From: Ananas comosus
Lineage: Eukaryota; Streptophyta; Magnoliopsida; Poales; Bromeliaceae
Length of the DNA stretch: 64,000 nucleotides
Reading direction: 5' to 3'
NCBI RefSeq assembly: GCF_001540865.1
Contig: NC_033637.1
Span: 5,601,737 to 5,665,736, forward strand
Part shown: in pieces, positions 1 through 11,600 of the stretch
Layout of the letters: each line of letters starts with the position of its first letter
Numbering within the stretch: the stretch's first letter is position 1
Made by a program: the position numbers and the translations under genes
Notes under the pieces: generated by a model
What the model saw: only the letters and a program-made list of their open reading frames with translations
The model's database searches: none
What the model was told of the DNA's origin: nothing

Positions 1-45
1 TATATAAATATATATATATATATATATATAAATATTATATATATG
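1..45. repeat. (TA)n microsatellite
   Basis: Alternating T/A with few interruptions at the left edge of the window. It has no coding content. Confidence 0.8.
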
Positions 46-289
46 TATATTGGCTTAGTTCGATAATGCACCTTTGCAGGATTGAGACTCTAACTTGAAA
101 TTGATCGCCTAACAAACACTAATTGAGGGTAAAGCGAACACGTTGCGAAGTCGGTTCGGCAATCTCGAGCCTGCGCAAAGATAACCCAAAAGGACGTTTC
201 AGCTTCAAATGGAATGATAATCGAAATCCGTCGAGCCTACTCTATAATGTAGTATAGATTATATTGTAGATAGGATAGTACCTAACTCT

Positions 290-470
290 ATGCTAGAGAG
301 AGAACGAGGAAGGGAGCTACCTCGGGCAACAAAGGGCGGCGGCGGCGGCGTTGGACAGAGAGAGAGAGCAAGAGGAAGAGAGCGAGAGAGAGAGATCGAG
401 AGAGAGAGAGAGATAGATCGAGACAGACAGAGTTCGGGAGGGTGGGGGGGGGGGGAGTGTATTCAAAGAG
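290..470. repeat. Purine-rich GA tract
   Basis: A G/A-rich stretch with repeated GAGA and a run of G near 445-455. The Arg/Glu-rich and Ser/Leu-rich reading frames here come from the dinucleotide composition, so I do not call a gene. It leads straight into the palindrome array at 471. Confidence 0.6.
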
Positions 471-712
471 AACACGGTGAATGGTTCACCGTCTCTAGAC
501 ACGGTGAATGGTTCACCGTGTCTAATAGAAATACCATACCCTTAGCCATTTTTGTTGGTGTGATATTTCTATCGAACACGGTAAACCAATTACCGTGTCT
601 AGACACGGTGATTGGTTCACCGTGTTCAACAGAAATACCGACCGCTGCATTCCTATTGAACACGGTGATTAGTTGATCGTGTTTAGACACGGTGAACCAA
701 TCACCGTGTTCA
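471..712. repeat. Array of six short palindromes in three pairs
   Basis: Six inverted repeats of the form CACGGTGA...TCACCGTG (8-12 bp arms, 3-5 bp loop) lie at about 471-492, 498-522, 575-598, 600-626, 658-684 and 684-712. They come in three back-to-back pairs, most joined by CTAGAC-type linkers. The pairs are separated by spacers sharing a GAAATACC-like word. Each palindrome can form a hairpin, and each pair a larger cruciform. Family not identified; it may be the subterminal part of a DNA transposon. Confidence 0.75.
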
Positions 713-1130
713 ACTTAAATACCTAGCCCCAGCCGTGCCCGCGTGGCACTGACGTGGCGCTGGCGTGGCAAGGCCAGGGCTATTTTTGCAAATAAATTTT
801 GAACAGGGCTATTTTTGCAAATAAAATTTGTTAGGGGACTATTTGCAAAAAAAAACCCTTAAAAAAGCAAAAGAACGAAAAGCAAGCAATGGGATTTAGT
901 ACGAGAGGAGTCGGACAAACCAGTACAACCAATGTACAACATCACGTGAAACGATGGCAAATACGACTTCGATTTTTTTTGACGAAAAAAAGAATTTGTA
1001 GGAAAGAAAAATTATATGACCAAACAGTACTTACTATGTGGATGTCTCGCCTTCCTTCTGAAATGACACTGTGAACTTAGAAGTGAATTTTGGCTTGATA
1101 GAATATTCATCATTTTCATTTTAAAAAATA
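713..1130. other. No gene seen
   Basis: A repeated phrase (GGGCTATTTTTGCAAATAAA) occurs twice near 778-830, of the kind seen at plant transposon edges. A 61-codon open frame at 889-1074 has no recognisable motif. Confidence 0.5.
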
Positions 1131-1450
1131 TGATTCTAATTTTAAAATTAATTTTTTAATTTTTAAAATTCAAAATCAGAGTAGCTTAGAAGCTACTTTT
1201 TAAAATCTAATTCTAACTTTGAACTCAACTTTTAAATTTTTATTCTACTTTTATCAAATTTATATTTAAATTTTAAATTTTAAATTTTAAAATCTAAAAT
1301 GTAAATTTAGATTTAAAATTAAAATTTAACATTTTTAAATTTTAGATTATATTTTAAATTAAAATAAAATTTTAAATTTTTATGCAAATGTAAAATTACA
1401 AATTACAAATTTAAAATTTAAAATTTAAATTTAAAGAAAATTTAGTAAAA
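1131..1450. repeat. AT-rich low-complexity repeat (AAATTTTAAA type)
   Basis: Degenerate tandem words of TTTAAA/AAATTT with almost no G or C. Similar blocks occur at 2400-2950 and 27340-28080. No coding potential. Confidence 0.75.
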
Positions 1451-1730
1451 AATTATTATTTACCAATATCTAAAAATTTCTGTCAAAAAAATATACAAAA
1501 TCACATTAAAAAAATTAATTTTTATATAAATTCAGCCAAATATTTTATAATTTTTAGTTCACATCAATTCTTCGAACAAAAATTATTTTTTCAAATTTAG
1601 ACGAATTGTGGGCCTCATGCTGGTGCAAGTTGTAATCCTATCAAATTTTTACCCAAAAAACGATACTACCTATGCACCCAAACAAGTTATAACCTATACA
1701 TCTCATTCATATTTAGGATAAAAATATAAA

Positions 1731-1848
1731 TTTTTTTTTTTATTTTGAGAAATAGGTGGCACGCTACCCGCTTCGTTTATTTTACTTGGATCTCGGGTAC
1801 TAACCGCCAAGCCCTTTACCACTTGCTCTAGGGACGATCAATTAGGAT
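1731..1848 (-). mobile_element. tRNA-derived SINE, internally deleted copy
   Basis: On the minus strand this reads CCCTAGAGCAAGTGGTAAAG, then GGGCTTGGCGGTTAGTACCC, then AAATAAACGAAGCGGGTAGC, and ends in an A tail (T run at 1731-1740 on the plus strand). It matches the SINEs at 20061, 22789, 23411 and 24047 but lacks the central part with the B box, so it is a deletion derivative. Confidence 0.75.
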
Positions 1849-2389
1849 AAAAATATAATTATTAGTCATATCATACTAGTATTTATGTGACTAGCTACAC
1901 GTATAGTATTTCCCTTTCCAAAATTACTTAAACATGAACTGATACACAATAATATAAGATTAAAATGAATTGTTGAAAAAAATATTCTTTTTACTAGGGT
2001 GGGAAAAATTCTAGAATGCAACGGATATATTAGTGACGTGGCGTAACAAATCAATCAAATGTTTGCTTTTAGGGATATACGTCCCATCATAATTGTAAAT
2101 AAATATTTTAATTGTTCTTTTGTTTGAAAAGAAGGACTGTGATTGACTTGTTATTGATGACATGATGCAAATGTGATAGTGTAGAATTCCTCCTGGGGTG
2201 GGGACCGGGGAAGCTTCCGTTTTCGTGTCGCTTTGCGTGTACGGCTCGGATACAAAGAGTGCCTGAGGTGGAAAATTAACCATGAACCCGTGCATCCGTA
2301 CAACCGTGCACTGCCAATTATGTTTGGGTTAATTACACTCCGCGTCTATTTTGCAATCTTTTGCATGTCAATTTAGGTCCCTAAACTTT

Positions 2390-2960
2390 GTATGTTTTTT
2401 ATTTTAGTCCCTAAAAATAAAATTCAAAATTTTAAATTTAAATTCAAAAATAATATTAAAATTAAAATTTTAAACAAATGAGAAATTAGAATTTTGAATT
2501 TGAATTTAAAGCTGAATTAAAATTTTGAATTCAAATTCAAATTTTAAATTTAACTTTTTAATTGAATCTAAATTTTGATTTTGATTTTTATATTTCTATT
2601 TACATTTAAAATGAAAGTTTTGAAACCGAAATTTAAATTTAAAATCTGAATTTAAATTTAAAATCATATTCAAAATTTTGATTTTAAATTTTAAATTTGA
2701 ATTCAAAATTTAAATTTAAATTTAAGATTTAATTTCAATTCTAAATTTGAATTTAAACTTCGAATTCAAATTCACATTTTGAATTTGAAATTTCAAATCG
2801 AAGTTTGAAATTAAATTAGAATTTAGAATTCCAAATATGAATTTGAATTTAAAATTAAAAATTAAAAATTAAATACAAAATCACAATTTGAATTCCAATT
2901 TAAATTTAAATCTAAAATCAAAATTTAAATTTAAAATTTAAATCTTAATTTTTTTTTGAA
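2390..2960. repeat. AT-rich low-complexity repeat (AAATTTGAATT type)
   Basis: About 550 bp of degenerate AAATTT/GAATTC/TTTAAA words, preceded by a fragment (TTTAGGTCCCTAAACTTTG) common at repeat edges. No gene. Confidence 0.75.
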
Positions 2961-2974
2961 TTTATAAATTTAAT

Positions 2975-4380
2975 GAACAAAGCATTCCATGTGCACAGAA
3001 CAAAGCATTCCATGTTTAAATGAACAGAATCTTTCCTGTACATACGCGATATAGCACATTTACACAACATCAACCACACTACAACCATACCACAAAACAA
3101 CAACAAATAACATAAGGATAAACAAGGAATATTAAGGGTCCACAATTTTCCACAAATACTGATCATGTATAAACAATAAGTAACGAACTAATCTATACAA
3201 AAACATAGTAAACGTCATCGATGAAAAGATCTGGGCACAACTACCTAGTATCGTCCTCACGCATTGCCCCAGCCCTCACCGCCCAAACTACCTAAAAACA
3301 GTTGGGGGATGAGAATATGTAAACAAGTCTCCCCCTCCCAGTGGGTACCGCAAGCCGATGAAGGCAAGCTGTAAACACCGGTAGACGAAAGGATAATCAA
3401 TAGTACAATAAGTAAATTAAGTATAGTGACAACGAAATAATATCCACTAATAATCTCAAAGGAGACTACTACTGTAAGCTAAAGTGGTAAGACAAAAAAC
3501 AACTATAGTCAGCAGTTATATATGAACAAAAGCAGTAATAACTATAGACGACAATATGAACAATCACTATCATGATACGAAACAACAAAACAGTTATGTA
3601 TCAGCCAGAATAGATATATAAAATACACCCAATCAACTGTCATATTAGTCTAAAGACCTCAGACTATGCTACTCCTGTTCTAATAGAGATGTGACCCTAG
3701 CACTAGACCGCTGGGTCTCCCTGATATATGACCCAACATTAGGACCGCTAGGCTCACGCATTGGAAGTACGATCACTTTTTCGAAAAAGTACACCCTCTC
3801 GGTGGATCAGACCGTTGGTGTACGTGAATTACACATGAGCTATGGCGATCGATGCTATATGCTCAATGGCCAACGATGGCGAAAAGCCGAAAGAACAATC
3901 ATAACTATACCCAACCAAATGAGTTTTAATATTCCTAATGGAATGTCATCATGCCACTGACCTATCATGTCTATATAATTATATTACTATGCACGAAATA
4001 TAACCCAACACCAAGTCATGCAACGATAATCCATTACTAGAGTGCTACTCTACCACTAGATCAATTATGCCTCTACAAGATAGAACAACTATAGAGTAGA
4101 CTAACGAGAATCAAGTAGTGCGTAAGATACTCAATATGTAATCATGATGCTACAAGACGAGGCAACCGTAGAATAGATTGATAAATACAATACTATGCAA
4201 GATATTCCATATACATGCATGATAAACTAGGCAAGCATAAGAGAACAGAAAGAAAGAAGTCACAAAGCGTATGCCGCTAAACCCACTTCTGATAAGAGAA
4301 AGGAAAGAAGTCACTAAGCGTATGCTACTGAACCCACTTCGAATTGAAGCACCCACCTACATTGTGAAATAAAGCCGGGC
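2975..4380 (-). mobile_element. Diverged gypsy-type LTR fragment
   Basis: Two patches match, in reverse, the long LTR at 8682-14157. Plus 3331-3354 (CCTCCCAGTGGGTACCG) corresponds to 13530-13548, and plus 3771-3832 (GGTGGATCAGACCG) corresponds to 13035-13070. Spacing and order are kept, so this is probably an older relative of the same LTR lying in the opposite orientation. I cannot see clean TG/CA ends or a target duplication. A short ORF at 3691-3960 is part of it and shows no known domain. Confidence 0.6.
4243..4342. repeat. Imperfect tandem duplication of about 57 bp
   Basis: Two adjacent copies carry GAAAGAAGTCAC, AAGCGTATG and AACCCACTTC in the same order. They lie at the edge of the LTR fragment. 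Confidence 0.65.
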
Positions 4381-4496
4381 CATCGACCCCCACGTCGATG
4401 CCACCTGTAGTTCGAACTTATGCAAAGGCCCATCCAAAATTGTAATTAGCTTAAACCCGATGATTACAGAAGCTTATAATTTTATATGAATCGAAA

Positions 4497-4551
4497 CCGG
4501 CAAGAAGGCGCTCGGTACCAGTATCACAATAGCCAAGAAGTGAATAAGAAT
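4497..4551 (-). pseudogene. TMK-type kinase fragment (subdomains IV-V)
   Basis: About 55 bp nearly identical to 6640-6697 inside the receptor-kinase pseudogene: plus-strand AAGAAGGCGCTCGGTACC and AGTATCACAATAGCCAAGAA. On the minus strand it corresponds to the LLGYCDTCTERLLV stretch. It is a detached scrap lying exactly at the left edge of the duplicated segment 4550-5573. Confidence 0.65.
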
Positions 4552-5573
4552 TTTGTTGTATTATATGATGTTGTTGAGCTTTTGTAATTGCTGCATCAGT
4601 TGAAGGCATTTATCAAATTGAAAGAAAGAAATTGTTCAACATATCGGTTCAACAATTTCTTAATTGCACCGATACTAGTCGTATGAAAAAATAATCCAAG
4701 TGGCGAAGGCGAGGACATATTCTTATCATTTAAGAATACATTGAAGAACGGAGGGCTGAGAGCTAGCATACATATTCATTGAAAGGATATAAATCAATTA
4801 TTTATTTATTTATTTATTTATTTATATTTGTAATATAATTCAAATAAATATTTATTACAAATATATATATGTAATATATATTACAAATAAATAATACATA
4901 TATATCATAAATAAATGAATGTAATAAATTTCAAATTTCAAATTTCAAATTTATTAACTATTTTCAAGTTCAAATATTTATTAAATTGTACTTTTCTTAG
5001 TGATGACAATTGAAGAAATAGAAGAATGCCACCCTTGAATCTGTAGTACCTCAAACTAAAAGAATTTGTACTATCCTAAAATTTTCATGAGATTTAACTA
5101 CATGAGCTTTTGTCAGTGCAGAGTAATTAACTTTGTTGGTCCCTTTAGACCTATCCTACCTAACTTTTCAATCACATCAACTAAGCAACGTGAATAGATG
5201 GATATCTACTGAAACAACATGTACATGTTGGAGATTAAGAAGAGAGTTAAGAAATTAATTTATACTAAGTGGAAATATAAATAAAATAAGAGCATTAATG
5301 ATGTTGGCTATCTTAATAAGGGTTTGATGAATCATCTCGCTCTCTTTCGTACACATGAGGATTACCTCAATGTTTTCAAATTACTTACAGTTGGCTTCAT
5401 GATTCATATTAGCCACAGCCACAGCCTTTGAGCCCACAAAGATCTTACGACTTCTCCCTCTGATGCAAACTTCCCTACTTCATAGCCTTTAAAAACATCG
5501 AAAAGAAAACATCAAACAAGATAATTGAATTAGAGACATTCCTATCTGTCTGAGCACAGAAAGAAGGAACTAT
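4550..5573. repeat. Segmental duplication, copy 1
   Basis: About 1 kb that recurs at 16264-17349 with scattered substitutions. Shared landmarks include ATTTTGTTGTATTATATG at the left edge, a TTTA-repeat in the middle, GGTCCCTTTAGACC/GGTACCTTTAGACC, and TCTGTCTGAGCACA at the right edge. Copy 1 abuts the TMK-type pseudogene, while copy 2 abuts the SUMO exon-1 relic. No protein recognised in it. Confidence 0.8.
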
Positions 5574-5727
5574 GCATTGATTGATATAGAGACAATCTTA
5601 GTATTCTGATCTGTCCTCAAACAAAAAAAAGTGCACATGTAACAACAAGAACACATAATATAAGCACTGCAACAATTGCTAGATAATGCTACTAAAATAT
5701 AGAATTGCCCTTATTACAAGAAATTTC

Positions 5728-8045
5728 CTATGAAAGCCTTCGGAGTAAAATTATCCTAGTATGAAGTAGATTCTCCAAATTGCATGGCCCTGCTTCTTTC
5801 TGAATCTCCCTTTCCTTGGGCGTCCATGATTCAACCAATGAAGTGAGCCCGCTGACGCAAGAAGCCATATCGGGCCTATGCGCAGGCTCACGCATTGTAC
5901 ATAAGTGTCCTAGTTCGGTCATCTCATACAAGTTCTTACTGTTTGGGACGTCTTCCAATAATAACGGATCCATAAATTTGACGAAGTCTTCCTGCTTTAT
6001 CATATTTGGATGAAAACACTCTATAAGGTGCTTTTCTGTAGAGGGGCGGCTATCATCAAATATTTTTTTGACCCGTGACTAATTCAATCAAAATAGCTCC
6101 CAATGCATATACATTAATCTTTGTGCTTATTTTTTCGATAATTGCAAAACAAAAACACTCATTACCATTCATATCAAATTAGAAATATATAAAGTTATGC
6201 AAACTTAAACCAATTTATCAATTATTGCAAGTATGGACCAACTTCTTTCTAATTTTTCTACGAAATTACATGTTTCAATTCTAATATTCAAAATATAATA
6301 AGAGATAAAAAGAAAAAAACACTTACAAGCATACTCAGGAGCAAAATAACCAAATGTGCCAGCGACTTGAGTTTGCATTGACTTCTCCTTATCTACAACA
6401 AGCTTAACCAATCCAAAATCTGAAATCTTTGCTCTCATGCTTTTATCCAACAATATATTTGAAGATTTTAGATCTCTATATATGAATAAAAGTTTGCTGC
6501 GTTAGGCCATGTAAATACTTGAGTCCTCTAGCCACGTCCAAAACTATGATAAGCCTTTGTATCGAATAAGGAAAAGCATATCCGTTCTCATTTACGTGAA
6601 ATAAACGATCGGCTAGTGTACCTTCAGACATATACTCATAAACAAGAAGGCGCTCAGTACAAGTATCACAATAGCCAAGAAGTGTAATAAGATTTTTGTG
6701 TCGAACTTTCGTTAAGACATTAATTTCCACCATGTACTTTTCTTGCCCTCTTCTTGCTTGCAAATTCCACTCTCTCCTTTTAACTACAATCAATACTCCA
6801 TTGAGTTCTCCCTTAAAAACAACACAAATCCACCCTTACCCAAAACATTATTGCTCTCACTAAAATTGTCTATGGCACTGCGAAGAGCTTCAATGGAAAT
6901 GTTTAGTCCTAACTAGCCCCCTTCAGTATTCTCAATTCTACTTGTGTCCGCCAAATCAGTTTCAGTGGCTTCCATCTCGCCTGAAGGTATTGTGGCCGGC
7001 ACTGAATTTTTCTTCTTTTTGCAGCAATAAATTAAATATACAATTAGGCAAGCAATAGGAAAACCTACTACTACAGTTGTAGCTATAGCTATCCAAATAA
7101 TCCATGTTTTATTGAATTCATGGGAAACAGATTCTTCAAAACGGTTTCCTGTCAGTTCAAGTCTTACGAAAATTGCAAAGTTTGGCACCTTTACAGAAAG
7201 ATTGTTACAACTTACATCCAAAAACTCCAGAAGTGGCAACCTCGTCAATATCTCTGGGATCGACCCCTGTAGCCAGTTATTTCAGAGAATTATCCTGCTC
7301 AGTGAGGTTAGATCTGCTAAGTGCGACGAGATTGATCTAGATATGTTGCGACTTGAGAAGTCAACTATTGTGATGTTCCACCTCTTGGCATCGCAGTGGA
7401 CTCCTAAACACCCTGTAGCAGTCCAAGGATTGTTCCCCATCCAAGAATTGGCTAACTCAAGCGGGTAGCCTAGTGCCACTGCCATCTCCAGTAGCGCCGC
7501 CACCCTCGAGTCACATGGCCCTGGCGCTGGCTTACAGAAGCTGTTTCTGCCGGCCACCTCAATCAACAGTACTATCCCAGCAGAGAACACTGGGAATAGG
7601 CCCTATAGCTTATTGTTGGACAGGGACATGTTCCGTAGCTTCTCGAGGGATCGATGTCAGTGACCGCGAAATGATTCCGGTGATATAATTGTTGGCGACG
7701 TCAAATGTCTGCAGGTTGCTGAGCTTGAAGACATCGGGGATGGGTCCAGTAAATCGGTTTGACTGCAGCTGAACTAGGACCAGTAGCAGCAAGGTTCCGA
7801 CAATGTTGATATGACCGGTTAGATTATTGTGGGAGAGTGAGAGATTCGCTAAATGCGACAGCGAGGCGAACTTATCAAGTATCGTCCCAGTGATGCTAGC
7901 ATTAAATGCTGACCGGTTGGTGAGATTCAAGAAGGCTGCAAGACTTGATGGTAAGTTCCACGGGCCAAGGGAATATTGTCCATGAAAATCTGTTGAAGGC
8001 AAATAAGGCCGGAGAAAAAATCATCAGGGATTCAGGAGAAGGCAT
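5728..8045 (-). pseudogene. TMK-type LRR receptor-like kinase, decayed
   Basis: Read on the minus strand, the pieces appear in the order of the Transmembrane Kinase (TMK) family. First comes an LRR block (8045-7610) with FFSGL, PWNLPSSL and LQSNRFTGPIPD. Then a second LRR N-cap (7590-7282) with FCKPAPGPCD and ALGYPLELANSW, and a membrane helix with a KKKK stop-transfer (7160-7010). Then a kinase with RLLVYEYMSEGTL, DFGLVKL and a C-lobe around HRPDMASCV. TMKs are plasma-membrane auxin-related receptor kinases. It is broken: a stop near 8028, stop and frame changes near 7590-7640, one base lost in the glycine-rich loop (about 6830), and a 4-base insertion before the catalytic loop (about 6478, HRDLK disrupted). 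An intron-like gap (6130-6325) remains, so it is a decayed gene copy, not a retrocopy. The N-terminal LRRs are missing. Confidence 0.85.
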
Positions 8046-8676
8046 TGTCACTGATTTAATTTAGTACTCTTTAGTTTTAACTTTGTCACTGATTTAATGA
8101 AAAAAATTAGTGGAGGGGATAACGAAAAGAGAAAAATAAAACCACAGGGTACAAAAGTGATAAACTTTAAACCACAAAGTACTAAAGTGAGAAAATATAA
8201 AACCACTGAGGTGGTATTTGAAGTTTTTTCTTATTTCTTAATAGAAAAATTTCACCGGTATTCTTCTTGGAGGCCATTTTATTATAGATGCCCCTCTAAA
8301 GTTGAAAATATCATAAATATCCTTATAAATATTAAAAATTCTCATGAATGTCCTTTAGGTAAAAAAAATTCATGAAAAATACCATCCATTATTTTTTAAA
8401 TGCCATTTTTGCCCCTAATATCAATTTAACAAAGTATAAAAATTTAAAGTTATTTAAATGATTGGTTCTAAATTTTGAACTGTATACTAACTAGACTTTA
8501 CTTTTTAAAATTTTTAATAAAATATTTATAGTTTATTAAATATAAAATGTTTCTTTTTAATTTTTCTTGATGAAATTACATAGTTTATCATGACTATAAT
8601 TGTCAATATTAGTATTCAATGTTACCTCTAGAGTTACTTATTTTTTAATTTTATTTAAATATAATAATTTACATAC
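8046..8676. other. AT-rich sequence without a gene
   Basis: Contains phrases such as GCCATTTTTGCCCC and repeated ACCACAAAGTAC-like words typical of MITE edges, but I could not delimit an element. The ORF at 8097-8375 is lysine-rich with no domain. Confidence 0.45.
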
Positions 8677-8681
8677 ATTTT
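8677..8681. other. Target-site duplication (ATTTT), left
   Basis: ATTTT directly before the TG of the LTR-like element. It is repeated at 14158-14162 directly after the terminal CA. Confidence 0.75.
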
Positions 8682-11600
8682 TGTAAGGACTGAGATTTTT
8701 GACAGTGTAACTAAACTCTCTGTTGATGATGTTTATGTGTGTAATTTAATTATATAAGCACTCGTCAAGTTTCAGGAGAAAATGAGCTAAAATAGAAAAG
8801 TTACGCGATTATTAGTTTTCACTTAAGTGAATAGTAACTCCGGTTTTCCGGAGAAGCCACGGAGTAGAGATGGCTTTCGGCACGTATCGGACTCCGTTCA
8901 TAGCGATCCAATAGCTCGTTTTGAACGGTTCAGCTATTCTGGAACCAATGGCACTGACGAATTTCAGATCCGATGCACGGTTTTCGAGAAAAAGGAGTTT
9001 TAAGAAAAGAGGGTTTCCGCTCTTTGCTATTCATGCATTTTAAAACTCCTCGTGCTTTGTACAAGTGATCTGGAGATGGGTGAGAGGTGTTTCAAGTACC
9101 TACTGGTGGTAAGGAAATCAAATACGGGTTTGAATTAAAGGATTTCAGGTTTCCACCAAGGCCTATGTATGATATCTGGATTAGTTGGAGAGAGGTTGGA
9201 TTTTGTCGCAAATCGGCAAGTAAATCGGATGAAACGAAATCGTAGTTTCGATGTCCTCGTCGTGCTGAACGCAATGGTGCTGTCGGATCGAAAATCCGAC
9301 GGACGGATCTCTGGTAATTGCGAAGTTTTCGTTAAGAGGTCGAAGGTGACAATTCGGAAAATTCGCGAAAGGCGCGACATTTTATGTATCGAATCGCGTG
9401 AGATCGGACGTGGAGGTATGTACGCGCAAATTGTACGCCCTGGCAGGGGCTGAGGTTTAAATATTCTGGGTTAGAGGGGTTTTCTGCAAATTGTCCTCTT
9501 GTATATAATTAGCATCTAGGGTTTCTTTGCACGAAACCCTAGATCTAGCCGACCTTGTCTCCCAATTGTGCCCTAACCAGCTTCAGCAGGTCCCTGCCCA
9601 AACATTGCTCGCACCCCGGCCGCCGGCAGGTTCCCCGGTCGCCGGAAAACTAGAACCCGGCCACCTCCTCCATCCTTCTCTCTCAACCAACCCATCAACC
9701 TCCTCCATTTCTGTCCGAGGGCAACCCAGGAGTGTCATCTCGGTCGGGCACCACCTCTGGCAGCGGCCCCGACCTCCGCCGTCCCGCCGTGCCGGCCGCC
9801 GCCGTCCCCACGCGCCGCCGTCGCGGCCTGGAACGCCCTGGCCGAGCCTGACCTAGATCTGGCCGAGCCTGGTCCCGCACCGCCTCCATGGGCCGCCGCC
9901 GGCTATGGACTACTTTGCCGCCTTCCCCGGCGTCGTCACAGCCGGCCCCTGCCGCTCCAGTGCGCCGCCGGCGCCGCCTCTGCTCCCTGCGGCCACCACG
10001 GTCAGCCCAGACCGAGCACGGGTGGGCTCGAGGCCCGCGCGCCGCCGCCACTCCAGATCGGCCGCGCCGTCATTCCTCACCCTCCGGCTACCTCCGGCGC
10101 GCGTCCCCGGCCATCCCCGACCACCGCCGGCCGCCGCCCGAAGCTCCTGTAGCCGCCCAGACGCCATGCGGGCCGAGGCTGAGCCTTCGTGGCCTCCGCG
10201 CGTCGCCACCGCCTATGGTGGGGAGCACCACCTCCCCCTCGGCCTCCGCCGCCGGTTCGTCGCCGCCCCGACCTTGCTCCGGCCGCCGCCATGGCCACCG
10301 CCACCTCTGGAGCCGCATTGAACCCGCGCGGGCTCGGTTTGGTCCAGCACCGCCGCCGCCGTCTTCCGCCGCCGTCCGGCGTGAGCACCGGCTCCACCTC
10401 GCCGGCCGCACTCGTCCGCCGCCGGCGCCCCCACCGCCGGAGCTCCCTGTCAACCGTGGTGAGCCTATGCTCTCCTCGGGTTGTACATCTAGGGCATCAA
10501 TGCCCGCCGTCGTCGCCGCCTCCCGTCGCCTGTTAACGCGAGCCCCGGCCTCCTCTGACCTGGAGCACCTTCCCCTGGCCGGCCTGCCCGCTGTCCGGCC
10601 GCCGCCGGCCACCCCGAGCCCTGCCTAGCTCCGGTAAGCTTGTATTGCTATTATTGTGCACTGTTTGGGGTTGTGTGTACTTTTCCGGCAACCCGAATGG
10701 TCTTTTTGACCTCGGGAAGTGAGCACGATGATCCTTAGGTCGTGCTGAACATCGTGCTTACTTCCGTCGAGCCCTGAGATGCCTTGGTTGCTCGGGCAAC
10801 CGCGATCTTCCTGCGGTGCGCGCTGCTTCGCTGACTTTCGCGTCGCTTGTGCGCGCACCGCAGTCGCCGAATGTGCTCCGAATGGTGAGCACGGTCTCCG
10901 GCACGCTGAAACCTATCAGCGGGTGCGACGGTTGACCCAGCGAACCTCGTATCGCAAGATCGGGCCATAAAAACTGCCGGAAATCGCATAAAATGATAGA
11001 TTTTAGGGTTCTTGTTGTGCTTCCTTGCAAATAACTTCGACTCGGTCGCTGTGGACAGCGTGTAAATGCTGAGGGTAACCTCTGGACTAATCGTCCAAGG
11101 CCCCAAGCCACTGCGGAGATCGAAAAGCCTTTTTCGGGGCGTTTCGCGGCGAAATTCGTCGACGGAACGCGATCTTAGTTCGGTTTTTATCCGACGGTGC
11201 CTCGGGATCAGTTGTGATGTCGCTAAGCCTTCTTGGCAGGTCACCCGTGTCGTTTCGGGGGTTCAGAAACGACGGGTGAGCGACTGGTGGGTCCCGGTGT
11301 CAAAAACGACACTTTCGGGAACCCGGTTCGAGACGTTTAGTCAACGATGTCTGTTCCGAGGCGAAGTGTGGTGTTTGCTGCCAATGTGGGTTATTATAGA
11401 GTATTAGTGGCAGCGGTTGACTCCCAGTTGGAGTTGGGGAGTTCCGGGATAATTAGTGGACCCCGACGGAGCCCCGGCGCGATATTCGGGACTCCCGATG
11501 TGATTCGACAATCGGTCTTGGGAAACCGATTCCCGTTGTTCCTTGTCTGGGGATTTTATATTGGTTGCTGACATTAGGGTCTCCTTCTGATCTTGTGGAC

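Noticed and set aside
471..712. Possible microRNA precursor
   Set aside because: Hairpins are too short (arms of 8-12 bp) and repeated; no long imperfect stem as in plant pri-miRNAs.
9888..10628. 246-residue open frame, Pro/Arg/Ala-rich
   Set aside because: It lies in the GC-rich part of the long LTR. Several long frames overlap on both strands, with no domain and no codon periodicity that I can see.
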